This document shows, piece by piece, positions 1 through 7,807 of a stretch of DNA of 64,000 nucleotides. The stretch is taken from contig JAVEDU010000054.1 in the NCBI GenBank assembly GCA_030840805.1, positions 62,001 to 126,000 on the forward strand, given 5' to 3'. Under the pieces are notes generated by a model that worked only from the letters and a program-made list of their open reading frames with translations, ran no database searches and was not told the origin of the DNA. Position numbers and translations under genes: made by a program. Source of the DNA: Actinomycetota bacterium (lineage in GTDB: Bacteria > Actinomycetota > Actinomycetes > Mycobacteriales > HKI-0501). Each line of letters opens with the position of its first letter. Position 1 is the first letter of the stretch.

Positions 1-2
1 GC

Positions 3-521
3 GAGTACGGCCAGGTACTGCTGCGGACACCGCGGGCGAACCTCGACGCCACGATGGCCACCCTCGTCGCCCTGGCCCCCTACGCGGACCCCGACGCGCT
101 GGGGCTCAACCCCGCCGACGCCGCGCACGACAGGGTCGTCCTGGCCGTCGTCCGGTTCGGCTTCGGGCTGGGCGCCCTCGTCGCGTTCCTCGCGTTCGCG
201 GTGGCCGCCGTCGACCGAGCCGCGGAACGCCGGGCCGCGGACGCCTCGCTGCTGGTGCTCGGCGTGTCGAGCCGGACCCTCCGTCGCGCGCAGGTGTGGG
301 AGGTGTCCCTCGTGATGGGGGTCGCGCTGGCGGTGGCCGCCGCCGCGGGGGTGCTCGGGAGCCTCGCGTGGCAGTTCACCCTCGGCACCGACCAGTCCGC
401 GGACACGCCGGCCCTGCTGGTCCTCTGCGCGGCCGCGGCGGCCGCGGTGGGGATCGGCGCCTTCGTCGCCGCGGCGGTGTCGACCCGGTCCCTCGACACC
501 GCCGCCCTCCGGCGGGACTGA
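3..521 (+). CDS. FtsX-like ABC transporter permease, C-terminal part (5' end outside the window)
   Basis: The frame is open from the first bases of the window, so only the last 172 residues are visible; an ATG at 54 is internal rather than a convincing start. The fragment shows three hydrophobic segments (about residues 45-65, 98-118 and 135-155) separated by a basic loop with a LLVLGVSSRTLRRAQVWE segment, the usual look of the C-terminal transmembrane half of FtsX/MacB-type permeases. Such proteins pair with an ATPase to move lipids or drugs, or to control cell-wall enzymes. The partner and substrate would lie upstream and cannot be named. Confidence 0.7.
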   Translation, partial: EYGQVLLRTPRANLDATMATLVALAPYADPDALGLNPADAAHDRVVLAVVRFGFGLGALVAFLAFAVAAVDRAAERRAADASLLVLGVSSRTLRRAQVWEVSLVMGVALAVAAAAGVLGSLAWQFTLGTDQSADTPALLVLCAAAAAAVGIGAFVAAAVSTRSLDTAALRRD

Positions 522-532
522 GGAGGGGCGCG

Positions 533-826
533 TCAGGACCAGCGGTCGGGGTCGCCCCGGTCGGTCACCGTGCGGCCCTCCTCGGGCTCCGTGCTCGCCG
601 GCGCGTCGGGATGGGTACCGGGGCCGCGCGGGGTGTCACCGCGGTCCGCTCCCACCCGGGCGGCGGCGCGGGAGATCTCGTCGTCGGGGACGCCCGCGTC
701 CGGTGCCCCGCTGTGCGCCGCGGCGTCGGCGGACTCCAGCGCGGTCTCGGTGGCCTGTGCCTCGGCGTGCGTCTCACGCTTTCCGTGGGGTCCCGTGGCG
801 CGGGCGTCCTGCTGCGGGTCGGTCAT
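533..826 (-). CDS. hypothetical hydrophilic protein, 97 aa
   Basis: I do not recognise a family. The ATG at 826 is preceded by GGAGGG seven bases upstream, a strong ribosome binding site that decides the start over longer in-frame options. The protein is very hydrophilic and rich in Asp, Glu, Ala, Pro and Gly, has no Cys and no membrane segment, and looks disordered. It runs convergently with the permease fragment; their stops are 11 bases apart. Small acidic disordered proteins of this sort are common in actinomycetes and some belong to general stress regulons, but nothing here proves that. Confidence 0.55.
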   Translation of the reverse strand: MTDPQQDARATGPHGKRETHAEAQATETALESADAAAHSGAPDAGVPDDEISRAAARVGADRGDTPRGPGTHPDAPASTEPEEGRTVTDRGDPDRWS

Positions 827-1249
827 CGTGGTCCCTCCGGTCGTCGGTACCGCCACCGTCTCGCGGAGGCAGCCCCGCCGCCACTCGTCACTGCCGAGGT
901 GGGACCCTCGGCACCGTCCCGGGTCGTCCCGCCAGGTGAGGCCGACGCCGGCCCCGGCCCGCCCGATGCCCGGGTCCGAACCCGTCACGACCGCGATGCG
1001 CTCGTCGCCACCGTCGGACGTCTGCGCTGTCCCCGGAGGGCTCCTCACTCCGCGGGGTGTCGCAGCGGTGCCTGCCCGGTCATCGTCCGTTCTGAGGCCC
1101 GCCGCCGCCGACCGCCGTCGTTGATCTTCAGACACCCGATGTTTAACCGGACAAGTCGGGGTTACTCACCGGGCGAGCGCGTCCAGCAGAGCGGCGCGTG
1201 CGCCGCCGGATGGGGACACCATCCGGAACCCCTCCCCGCGGAGGTGTGT
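827..1249. other. gene-free divergent region upstream of the heptose operon
   Basis: No convincing gene lies in these 423 bases, although several GC-driven open frames cross it. It separates the leftward 97-aa gene from the rightward heptose operon, so it should hold both promoters. The only AT-richer stretch is about 1110-1170, with GTTTAA at 1141 followed after 12 bases by GGGGTTAC. This faintly resembles a SigB/SigF-type promoter, but the spacing is short. GGAGG at 1240-1244 is the ribosome binding site of the first heptose gene. Confidence 0.5.
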
Positions 1250-1801
1250 GTGCGTGTCGGTTCGGCGTCCCGCTCTCACCTCCGGCCTGCCGCCGTGCTG
1301 TTCGACCGCGACGGCACGCTGGTCGTGGACGTGCCCTACAACGGCGATCCGGCCCGGGTCGTGCCGGTGCCGGGAGCGCGGGCGGCGCTGGACCGTCTCC
1401 GTGCCGCGGGCCTGCGCCTCGGCGTCGTGTCGAACCAGTCCGGGGTCGCGCGGGGGCTGCTCGGGCTCGCCGACGTGCGGGCCGTGAACGCGCGGGTGAA
1501 CGAGCTGCTGGGGCCCTTCGGCGCGTGGCGCTGGTGCCCGCACGGCCCGGACGAGGGCTGCCGGTGCCGGAAGCCGGCACCGGGGCTGGTGCGCGCCGCC
1601 GCCGCCGATCTCGGGGTGACCCCGGCGGACTGTGTCGTCGTGGGCGACATCGGAGCCGACCTCGGCGCCGCCGCGGCGGCGGGCGCGCGCGGCGTCCTGG
1701 TCCCGACGGCCGTCACCCGCCGGACGGAGGTCATCGCGGCCACCGTGGTCGCGCGGGACCTCGGGCACGCGGTCGACCTCATCCTGGCGGGCGCCCGGTG
1801 A
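1250..1801 (+). CDS. gmhB: HAD-IIIA phosphatase, GmhB-like (heptose 1,7-bisphosphate 7-phosphatase)
   Basis: Predicted to remove the 7-phosphate from glycero-manno-heptose 1,7-bisphosphate, the step between the kinase and nucleotidyltransferase activities of the HldE homologue encoded downstream. HAD motif I is LFDRDGT near the N terminus, motif II is VSNQSG, and motif III is VGDIGADLG. A Cys-Pro-His ... Cys-Arg-Cys-Arg-Lys-Pro loop matches the zinc loop typical of GmhB. The 183-aa length fits the family. The GTG at 1250 is chosen because GGAGG lies five bases before it and the HAD motif begins shortly after. The stop overlaps the start of the next gene (GTGA), so it is the first gene of a coupled operon. 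Confidence 0.85.
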   Translation: MRVGSASRSHLRPAAVLFDRDGTLVVDVPYNGDPARVVPVPGARAALDRLRAAGLRLGVVSNQSGVARGLLGLADVRAVNARVNELLGPFGAWRWCPHGPDEGCRCRKPAPGLVRAAAADLGVTPADCVVVGDIGADLGAAAAAGARGVLVPTAVTRRTEVIAATVVARDLGHAVDLILAGAR

Positions 1802-2832
1802 GCGGGCGCCCCGTCACCGTCGCGCATGCTCTGGTCGCGCGGCTCGACGGCGACGGTGACGTGCTGCTCGCCGGCCCGGCCGTCCGGGCCGTGGCGGCGG
1901 GCGCGGACGAGCTGACGCTGCTCTGCGGGCCCTCGGGCCGGCAGGCCGCCGCGCTCCTGCCCGGCGTGAACCACGTGCTGGAGTGGGCCGCGCCGTGGAT
2001 CCAGGCGGAGCCCGGACCGGTGCGGGCACCGGAGGTGGACCGGCTCGTCACGGTGGTGCGGGGCGCGGGCATCACGGCGGCGGTCGTGCTGACCTCGTTC
2101 CACCAGTCGGCACTGCCGCTCGCGCTGCTGCTGCGCCTCGCCGGCGTCGGGCGCATCACGGCGATCAGCGAGGACTACCCGGGGTCGCTCCTGGACGTCC
2201 GCCACCACGTCCCGGAGCTGATCCCGGAGCCCGAACGCGCCCTGTCCGTCGCGGCGGCGGCCGGGTTCCCGGCCCCGCCCGGTGACGACGGCCGGCTGCG
2301 GGTCCGCGGCCCGCTGCCCGACGTCGATCACCTCGTCGGCCCCGGGGCGTACGTGGTGGTACACCCGGGTGCCACCGTGCCCGCCCGCGCCTGCCCGCCC
2401 GCGCTGGCCGCCGAGGTGGTGCGGATGCTCACCGGGCAGGGCCGCCACGTCGTCGTCACGGGCGGCCCGGCGGAACGGCCCCTCACCGCGCAGACCGCCG
2501 GGACGGACGGCACCGACCTGGGCGGGCGAACCACGTTCGCGGAGCTCGCCGCGGTCCTGGCCGGTGCGGACGCGGTCGTCGTCGGCAACACCGGCCCCGC
2601 CCATCTCGCCGCGGCGGTGGGCACCCCGGTCGTCTCGCTGTTCGCCCCCACCGTGCCGTACGAGAAGTGGCGGCCCTACGGCGTCGTCGCCGTGCGCCTC
2701 GGTGACCAGCAGGCCGCCTGCCGCGGCACCCGGGCGCGGGTCTGCCCGGTCCCAGGCCACCCGTGCCTGGCGTCGGTCACCGCCGTCGAGGTGGCCGGCG
2801 CCGTCGCCGAGCTGGAGGGAGTACCCGCATGA
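1798..2832 (+). CDS. glycosyltransferase family 9 (heptosyltransferase-like)
   Basis: GT9 enzymes transfer heptose from ADP-heptose; in Gram-negatives they build the LPS inner core. This 344-aa protein has the two-Rossmann GT-B layout. The C-terminal nucleotide-sugar domain is clear from VVVHPGA (about residue 184) and GNTGPAHLAAAVGTPVVSLF, the family hallmark. The GTG start overlaps the upstream TGA, and the stop overlaps the next ATG. The N terminus is short and less conserved. Actinomycetes have no LPS, so the acceptor is unknown; a second GT9 at the end of the same operon implies at least two heptose transfers. Confidence 0.8.
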   Translation: MSGRPVTVAHALVARLDGDGDVLLAGPAVRAVAAGADELTLLCGPSGRQAAALLPGVNHVLEWAAPWIQAEPGPVRAPEVDRLVTVVRGAGITAAVVLTSFHQSALPLALLLRLAGVGRITAISEDYPGSLLDVRHHVPELIPEPERALSVAAAAGFPAPPGDDGRLRVRGPLPDVDHLVGPGAYVVVHPGATVPARACPPALAAEVVRMLTGQGRHVVVTGGPAERPLTAQTAGTDGTDLGGRTTFAELAAVLAGADAVVVGNTGPAHLAAAVGTPVVSLFAPTVPYEKWRPYGVVAVRLGDQQAACRGTRARVCPVPGHPCLASVTAVEVAGAVAELEGVPA

Positions 2833-3836
2833 GGGTGCTGCTGTGGCATGTGCACGGATCGTGGACGACCGCGTTCGTCCGGGGGCCGCACACCTATCTG
2901 CTCCCGGTGACGCCGGAGCGCGGTCCGTACGGGCGGGGCCGCGCGCGGACCTGGGACTGGCCCGGCGCCGCCGTCGAGATCCCGGTCGGCCTGCTCCGGA
3001 GCGCCGAGGTGGACGTCGTCGTGCTCCAGCGGCCCGAGGAGGTCGAGCTCGTGGAGCGGTGGCTCGGCCGCCGCCCCGGTGTGGACGTGCCGGCCGTCTA
3101 TGTCGAACACAACACCCCGCGAGGGGCCGTGCCGGACACCGTCCACCCCCTCGCGGGCCGGGCCGACATCCGGGTCGCGCACGTCACCCACTACAACGAC
3201 GTGATGTGGGACTGCGGCCGCGCACCCACGACCGTCATCGAGCACGGCATCGTCGACCCCGGCGAGCGGTACACCGGTGAGCTGCCCCGGGCCGCGGTCG
3301 TGGTGAACGACCCGGTCCGCCGGTGGCGGGTCACCGGTACCGACCTGCTCCCGCGGTTCCTCGACGCCGCGCCACTGGACGTGTTCGGCATGCGGGTCGA
3401 GCGGCTGGCCGAGGTGCTCCGGGCCGCCGACCGCGAACCGGTCGGGGTCGGCGGCGGGGTGGGCACGGCCGAGCCGGAGCTGCGGACGTTCGAGGATCTG
3501 CCACAGCACGCGATGCACACCGAGCTGCCCCGGCGCAGGGTGTACGTACACCCGCTGCGGTGGACGTCTCTCGGGCTGTCACTGCTGGAGGCCATGCATC
3601 TCGGGATGCCCGTCGTCGCGTTGGACAGCACGGAGGTGTCGGAAGCGGTACCGCCCGGGGCCGGGGTCGTGTCGACCCGCGTCGACGCGCTGACCGACGC
3701 GGTACGGCGGCTGGTCGCCGATCCCGCGGAGGCCCGGGAGGTGGGGAGGCGCGCCCGCCGGGCCGTCCTGGACCGGTACGGGCTCGTGCGTTTCGTGACC
3801 GACTGGGACCGGCTGCTCAGGGAGGTGACCCGGTGA
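2829..3836 (+). CDS. glycosyltransferase, GT-B type, divergent
   Basis: A 335-aa protein whose C-terminal half reads as a GT4-like domain (TSLGLSLLEAMHLGMPVVAL, then an amphipathic C-terminal helix). The N-terminal half is unusual, with the segment HNTPRGAVPDTVHPLAGRAD in place of a normal GT4 acceptor domain. It is translationally coupled on both sides (ATGA overlap with the GT9 gene, GTGA with the next). Donor and acceptor cannot be deduced; from context it adds a sugar to the heptose-containing glycan. The family assignment is moderate, the glycosyltransferase call fairly firm. Confidence 0.7.
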   Translation: MRVLLWHVHGSWTTAFVRGPHTYLLPVTPERGPYGRGRARTWDWPGAAVEIPVGLLRSAEVDVVVLQRPEEVELVERWLGRRPGVDVPAVYVEHNTPRGAVPDTVHPLAGRADIRVAHVTHYNDVMWDCGRAPTTVIEHGIVDPGERYTGELPRAAVVVNDPVRRWRVTGTDLLPRFLDAAPLDVFGMRVERLAEVLRAADREPVGVGGGVGTAEPELRTFEDLPQHAMHTELPRRRVYVHPLRWTSLGLSLLEAMHLGMPVVALDSTEVSEAVPPGAGVVSTRVDALTDAVRRLVADPAEAREVGRRARRAVLDRYGLVRFVTDWDRLLREVTR

Positions 3837-5044
3837 AGATCGCCATGGTGTCGGAACACGCGAGCCCCCTCGCGGTGGTCGGCGGGGTGGACGCCGGAGG
3901 GCAGAACCTGCACGTCGCGGAGCTCGCGAAGGCGCTGGCCCGCCGCGGCCACGAGGTCTGCGTGCACACCCGGCAGGACGCGGCGTCCCCGCGCGGAAAG
4001 GTGGAGCTGGTCCCCGGCGTGACGGTCGACCACGTGCCCGCCGGACCGCCGGAACCGCTGCCCAAGGACGAGCTCCTGCCCTATATGGCGGCGTTCGGCG
4101 CGTACCTGACCGAGGCCTGGGCCGTCGCCCGGCCCGAGGTGGTGCACGCGCACTTCTGGATGTCCGGGCTCGCGGCGCTCACCGCCACCCGGGATCGGCC
4201 GGTGCCGGTCGTGCAGACCTTCCACGCGCTCGGGTCGGTGAAGCAGCGGCACCAGGGGGTCAAGGACACCAGCCCGCCGGGGCGGATCCGGCTGGAGCGC
4301 GCCATCGCCCGTTCGGTCGCGAAGGTGGTCGCCACCTGCTCGGAGGAGGTGTTCGAGCTCGCCCGGCTGGGTGTCCAGCGGCGGCAGATGACCGTGGTGC
4401 CGTGCGGGGTCGACCTCGACCAGTTCACCGACCGCGGCCCGGTGGCGCCCCGGACCGACCGCCCCCGGATCGTCAGCGTCGGGCGGCTGGTCGAGCGCAA
4501 GGGGTTCGACGTGCTGATCCGGGCGCTGCGGGCCGTGCCGGGGGCGGAGCTGCTCATCGCCGGTGGCCCGGCCGCACCCGGCCTGGCCGGGGACGCCGAG
4601 GCGTGCCGGCTCCTCGCGCTGGCACAGTGCTGCGGCGTGGCGGACCGGGTGCACCTGCTCGGCGCGGTGAGCCGGGCCGACATGCCCGGGCTGCTGCGCT
4701 CGGCCGACGTGGTCGCCTGCGCGCCCTGGTACGAGCCGTTCGGGATCGTCCCGGTCGAGGCGATGGCCTGTGGCATCCCGGTGGTGGCGACCGCGGTCGG
4801 CGGGCTGACCGACACCGTGATCGACGGGGTCACCGGCATCCTCGTCCCGCCCCGCCGCCCGGACCGGATGGCGGCCGCGCTGCGCACCCTGCTGGCCGAC
4901 CACAGCCTGCAGCTGAACTTCCGGAGCGCGGCGCTGGACCGCGCCCGGTCGCGGTACGCGTGGGACCGGATCGCCGGTGAGACCCATCTCGTGTACCGCG
5001 AGGTCACCGCGTTCCCGGCGGATCGGCTGGGGGTCGCCCGATGA
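3833..5044 (+). CDS. glycosyltransferase family 4
   Basis: A full-length GT4 retaining glycosyltransferase of 403 aa. It has the N-terminal GGVDAGGQNLHVAELAKAL loop found in MshA and sucrose-synthase-like GT4 enzymes, VSVGRLVERKG at the domain junction, and the catalytic E-x7-E motif in EPFGIVPVEAMACG near the C terminus. It resembles MshA of mycothiol synthesis, but its position inside a heptose operon argues for a glycan role. The GTG start overlaps the stop of the previous gene, and its stop overlaps the gmhA-like ATG. Confidence 0.85.
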   Translation: MKIAMVSEHASPLAVVGGVDAGGQNLHVAELAKALARRGHEVCVHTRQDAASPRGKVELVPGVTVDHVPAGPPEPLPKDELLPYMAAFGAYLTEAWAVARPEVVHAHFWMSGLAALTATRDRPVPVVQTFHALGSVKQRHQGVKDTSPPGRIRLERAIARSVAKVVATCSEEVFELARLGVQRRQMTVVPCGVDLDQFTDRGPVAPRTDRPRIVSVGRLVERKGFDVLIRALRAVPGAELLIAGGPAAPGLAGDAEACRLLALAQCCGVADRVHLLGAVSRADMPGLLRSADVVACAPWYEPFGIVPVEAMACGIPVVATAVGGLTDTVIDGVTGILVPPRRPDRMAAALRTLLADHSLQLNFRSAALDRARSRYAWDRIAGETHLVYREVTAFPADRLGVAR

Positions 5045-5673
5045 GTGGGCCGGGCGCCGTCGCGGGGGCGTACGGCCGGCGCCATGTCGAGGCGCTGCGC
5101 CGCGGCCTGGCCGAGCTGCGGACGGAGACCGCGACGCTGGCCACCTGGGGCACCCACCTGGCGGGACTGCTGGCGGACGGCGGGCGGCTGCTCGCCGTCG
5201 GCAACGGCGGCAGCGCCGCGCAGGCCCAGCACCTCACCGCGGAGCTGGTCGGGCGGTACCGGACGGACCGGCCCGCGTACTCGGCGATCGCGCTGCACGC
5301 GGACACCTCGTCGGTCACGGCCCTGGCGAACGACTATGGCGTCGAGTACATGTTCGCCCGCCAGGTGGAGGCCCACGGACGGCCGGGAGACGTGCTGGTC
5401 CTGCTGTCCACCAGCGGGCGCAGCGCGAACCTCCTCGTGGCCGCGGAGACGGCCCGCCGCCGCGGGCTCACCGTCTGGGCCGTCACCGGCGCGGCGCCGA
5501 ACCCACTCGCCGCGCTGGCCGACGCCGCCGTGTGCCTGGGAGTCCCGGAGACCGCGACGGTGCAGGAGCTGCATCTCGTCGCGCTGCACATCCTCTGCGC
5601 GGAGGTGGACCGGGCGCTGGGGGTGGTGGATCTCCGGGACGCGTCCGAGACCGGCGCGGAGCTGGCGGTATGA
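5041..5673 (+). CDS. gmhA: SIS-domain isomerase, GmhA-like (sedoheptulose 7-phosphate isomerase)
   Basis: Predicted to convert sedoheptulose 7-phosphate to glycero-manno-heptose 7-phosphate, the first committed step of heptose synthesis, in the cytoplasm. The 210-aa protein has the GmhA hallmarks: GNGGSAAQAQHLTAELVGRY for the phosphate loop, LLSTSGRSANLL for the SIS phosphosugar site, and a C-terminal helix with ELHLVALHILCAEVD carrying the His/Glu residues used by the family. Length fits. It is stop/start overlapped with both neighbours, which puts isomerase, kinase/nucleotidyltransferase and phosphatase on one transcript. Confidence 0.88.
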   Translation: MSGPGAVAGAYGRRHVEALRRGLAELRTETATLATWGTHLAGLLADGGRLLAVGNGGSAAQAQHLTAELVGRYRTDRPAYSAIALHADTSSVTALANDYGVEYMFARQVEAHGRPGDVLVLLSTSGRSANLLVAAETARRRGLTVWAVTGAAPNPLAALADAAVCLGVPETATVQELHLVALHILCAEVDRALGVVDLRDASETGAELAV

Positions 5674-7091
5674 GGGGGCCGCTGGTCGTCCTCGGCGACG
5701 CGTTCCTCGACCGGGACATCGTCGGCACCTCCGACCGGCTCTGCCCCGACGCCCCGGTGCCGGTGGTCGACGTGCGGACCGAGCTGGACCGCCCCGGTGG
5801 CGCGGCGCTGGCGGCACTGCTGACGCGCGGGTTCGCCGGGTGCGAGGTGGTGCTGGTGACGGCGCTCGGCGACGACCGGGTGGGTGCGCGGGTCGTCGCG
5901 CTGCTCGACGGCGAGGTCCGGGTCGTCCCGGTGCCGCTCGGCGGGCCGACGCCCGAGAAGATCCGCATCAGGGTCGCCGGGCAGTCCCTGCTGCGGGTGG
6001 ACCGGGGCCGGGCGGCCGCCGAGCCAGGCCCGCTGGGCCGGGCGGCGCAGGCGGCGATCCTCGGGGCCGGTGCGGTGCTGGTCGCCGACTACGGCCGGGG
6101 CGTCGCGGCACATCCGCAGGTACGGGAGCTGCTGCGGCAGGTCACCGCCCGCCGGCCGGTCGTCTGGGATCCGCATCCGCGCGGCGCGGTACCGGTGCCC
6201 GGCGCGCGGCTCGTGACCCCCAACGCCCGCGAGGCGGCACAGCTGACGGGTGGCGGGTCCGCGGGCGTGCGGGCGAGGGGTGCCGACCTCGCCGCGCTCG
6301 CGGCAGGTGCGGCCCGGCTGCGTCGCGACTGGGCCGCCACCGCGGTCGCGGTCACCATGGGCGAGGACGGCGCGCTCCTCGTGCTCGGCGAGCCCGAGCC
6401 GCTGGTCGTCCCCGCCCCCGTCGTGCCCGCGGGGAGCGACACCTGCGGTGCCGGTGACGCGTTCGCCGCCGCGGCGCTCGCCGGTCTGGCCGGCGGCGAG
6501 GTGCTGTCCGAGGCGGTGGCCGAGGGAGTGCGGCAGGCCAGCGCGTTCGTCGCGGCGGGAGGTGCGGCGGCGGTCACCGCGGTGCTGCGCGGCCGGCGCG
6601 ACGCGGGCCGCCCGGTTCCCGGCGGTGCCGCCGACATCCCCGCCCTGCTCGCCCGCGTCCGGTCCACCGGCGGCACGGTGGTGGCGACCGGCGGGTGCTT
6701 CGACCTGCTGCATCCGGGCCACATCGCGACCCTGCAGGCGGCCCGCCGGCTCGGCGACTGCCTGGTCGTCTGCCTGAACTCCGACGACTCGGTGCGCCGG
6801 CTCAAGGGCCCGGACCGTCCGATCAGCCCGGAGGGTGACCGTGCCCACGTGCTGTCCGCGGTCACCGGTGTCGACGCGGTCGTGGTCTTCGACGAGGACA
6901 CCCCCGAACGGGTCCTCGCCGAGCTGCGCCCGGACATCTGGGTGAAGGGCGGTGACTACGCCGGGGGAGAGCTCCCGGAGGCCGAGCTCGTGCGCGGCTG
7001 GGGCGGCCAGACGGTGGTCGTCCCGTATCTCGACGGCCGGTCCAGCACCGGTCTCGTCACGGCGGCCCGGCGCGGCCGCCCGACCCCCTGA
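5670..7091 (+). CDS. hldE: bifunctional HldE-like heptose kinase / nucleotidyltransferase
   Basis: Predicted to phosphorylate heptose 7-phosphate at C1 and later transfer a nucleotide (AMP in HldE) to heptose 1-phosphate. The 473-aa protein is a fusion. Residues 1 to about 310 are a PfkB/ribokinase domain ending in the catalytic GAGD at 260-263. Residues about 335-473 are a cytidylyltransferase-like domain with GGCFDLLHPGH, the HxGH motif being at 348-351. The order matches E. coli HldE. The ATG at 5670 overlaps the gmhA stop. Whether the product is ADP- or GDP-heptose cannot be read from the sequence; the fused architecture favours ADP. Confidence 0.87.
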   Translation: MRGPLVVLGDAFLDRDIVGTSDRLCPDAPVPVVDVRTELDRPGGAALAALLTRGFAGCEVVLVTALGDDRVGARVVALLDGEVRVVPVPLGGPTPEKIRIRVAGQSLLRVDRGRAAAEPGPLGRAAQAAILGAGAVLVADYGRGVAAHPQVRELLRQVTARRPVVWDPHPRGAVPVPGARLVTPNAREAAQLTGGGSAGVRARGADLAALAAGAARLRRDWAATAVAVTMGEDGALLVLGEPEPLVVPAPVVPAGSDTCGAGDAFAAAALAGLAGGEVLSEAVAEGVRQASAFVAAGGAAAVTAVLRGRRDAGRPVPGGAADIPALLARVRSTGGTVVATGGCFDLLHPGHIATLQAARRLGDCLVVCLNSDDSVRRLKGPDRPISPEGDRAHVLSAVTGVDAVVVFDEDTPERVLAELRPDIWVKGGDYAGGELPEAELVRGWGGQTVVVPYLDGRSSTGLVTAARRGRPTP

Positions 7092-7105
7092 GGAGAGGAC
7101 CTTCG

Positions 7106-7807
7106 ATGCGCGATCCCGGCACCGTGCTCGTCACCGGCGGCGCGTCCGGACTCGGGGCCGCGGTGGTGGCCGCGGTGGCCCGGGCCGGCGGCCGGCCGCT
7201 GGTACTCGACCTCGCGCCACCCGCCGACATCGGCGGGGTGCCGGTCGACCACGTCCTGGTGGACCTCGCCGACGCCCGGGCGGCCGAGCGGGCGGTCCGC
7301 GAGCTGGTGGACCGGGGTGGTGGCGAGCTGGACGGCGTCCTCACCGCCGCCGGGACGGACCGGTGCGGGGCGCTCGGCGACGTCGACGGCGCCGCCTGGG
7401 ACCGGGTGGTGCGGGTCAACCTCTTCGGCACGGCCGCCGTCGTCCGTGCGGCGCTGCCCTATCTGGAACGGAGCCACGGCACCGTCGTGACGGTGTCGTC
7501 CACCCTCGGCCTGAAGGCGGTCGGCGACGCCACGGCGTACTGCGCCTCGAAGTTCGGCGTGGTGGGCTTCACCCGCGCCCTCGCGGCCGAGACCCGTGGC
7601 CGGGTCGGCGTCACCCTGCTGATCCCGGGCGGCATGCACACGGCGTTCTTCGACGACCGGGACGAGCGGTACAAGCCGCCGCCGGACGCGAAGCTGAACC
7701 GGCCGGAGGACACCGCGGCGGCGGCTCTGTTCGCGCTGACCCAGCCGCCGGGGTGCGAGGTGCGGGAGCTGGTGGTGGCCTCCTCCGAAGAGGGGTCGTG
7801 GCCGTAG
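7106..7807 (+). CDS. short-chain dehydrogenase/reductase of the heptose operon
   Basis: A classical SDR of 233 aa with TGGASGLGAAVV for NAD(P) binding near residue 10 and the catalytic YCASK. It is preceded by GGAGAGG with good spacing and overlaps the next gene by 10 bases, so it belongs to the operon. It is too short, and of the wrong subtype, to be HldD, the extended-SDR epimerase that makes ADP-L-glycero-heptose. It may oxidise or reduce the heptose or the finished sugar; that is inference. No other epimerase is visible in the window. Confidence 0.8.
   Translation: MRDPGTVLVTGGASGLGAAVVAAVARAGGRPLVLDLAPPADIGGVPVDHVLVDLADARAAERAVRELVDRGGGELDGVLTAAGTDRCGALGDVDGAAWDRVVRVNLFGTAAVVRAALPYLERSHGTVVTVSSTLGLKAVGDATAYCASKFGVVGFTRALAAETRGRVGVTLLIPGGMHTAFFDDRDERYKPPPDAKLNRPEDTAAAALFALTQPPGCEVRELVVASSEEGSWP

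Noticed and set aside
1141-1166. GTTTAA followed by GGGGTTAC, resembling a SigB/SigF promoter ahead of the heptose operon
   Set aside because: The spacer is only 12 bases instead of 14-17 and the -10 part is not GGGTAT-like, so I could not support control of the operon by the sigma factor at 9677.
3833-5044. MshA, the mycothiol glycosyltransferase
   Set aside because: The GGVDAGGQN loop is similar, but that loop is shared by many GT4 enzymes and the gene is coupled into a heptose operon; a mycothiol role is not supported.
1166-6848. Long open frames on the minus strand and in other frames across the heptose operon
   Set aside because: They are side effects of the very high GC content: Arg/Pro/Gly-rich, without motifs, antisense to clearly recognisable enzymes.
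7106-7807. HldD epimerase
   Set aside because: At 233 aa with a classical SDR layout it is too short and of the wrong subtype for the extended-SDR epimerase.
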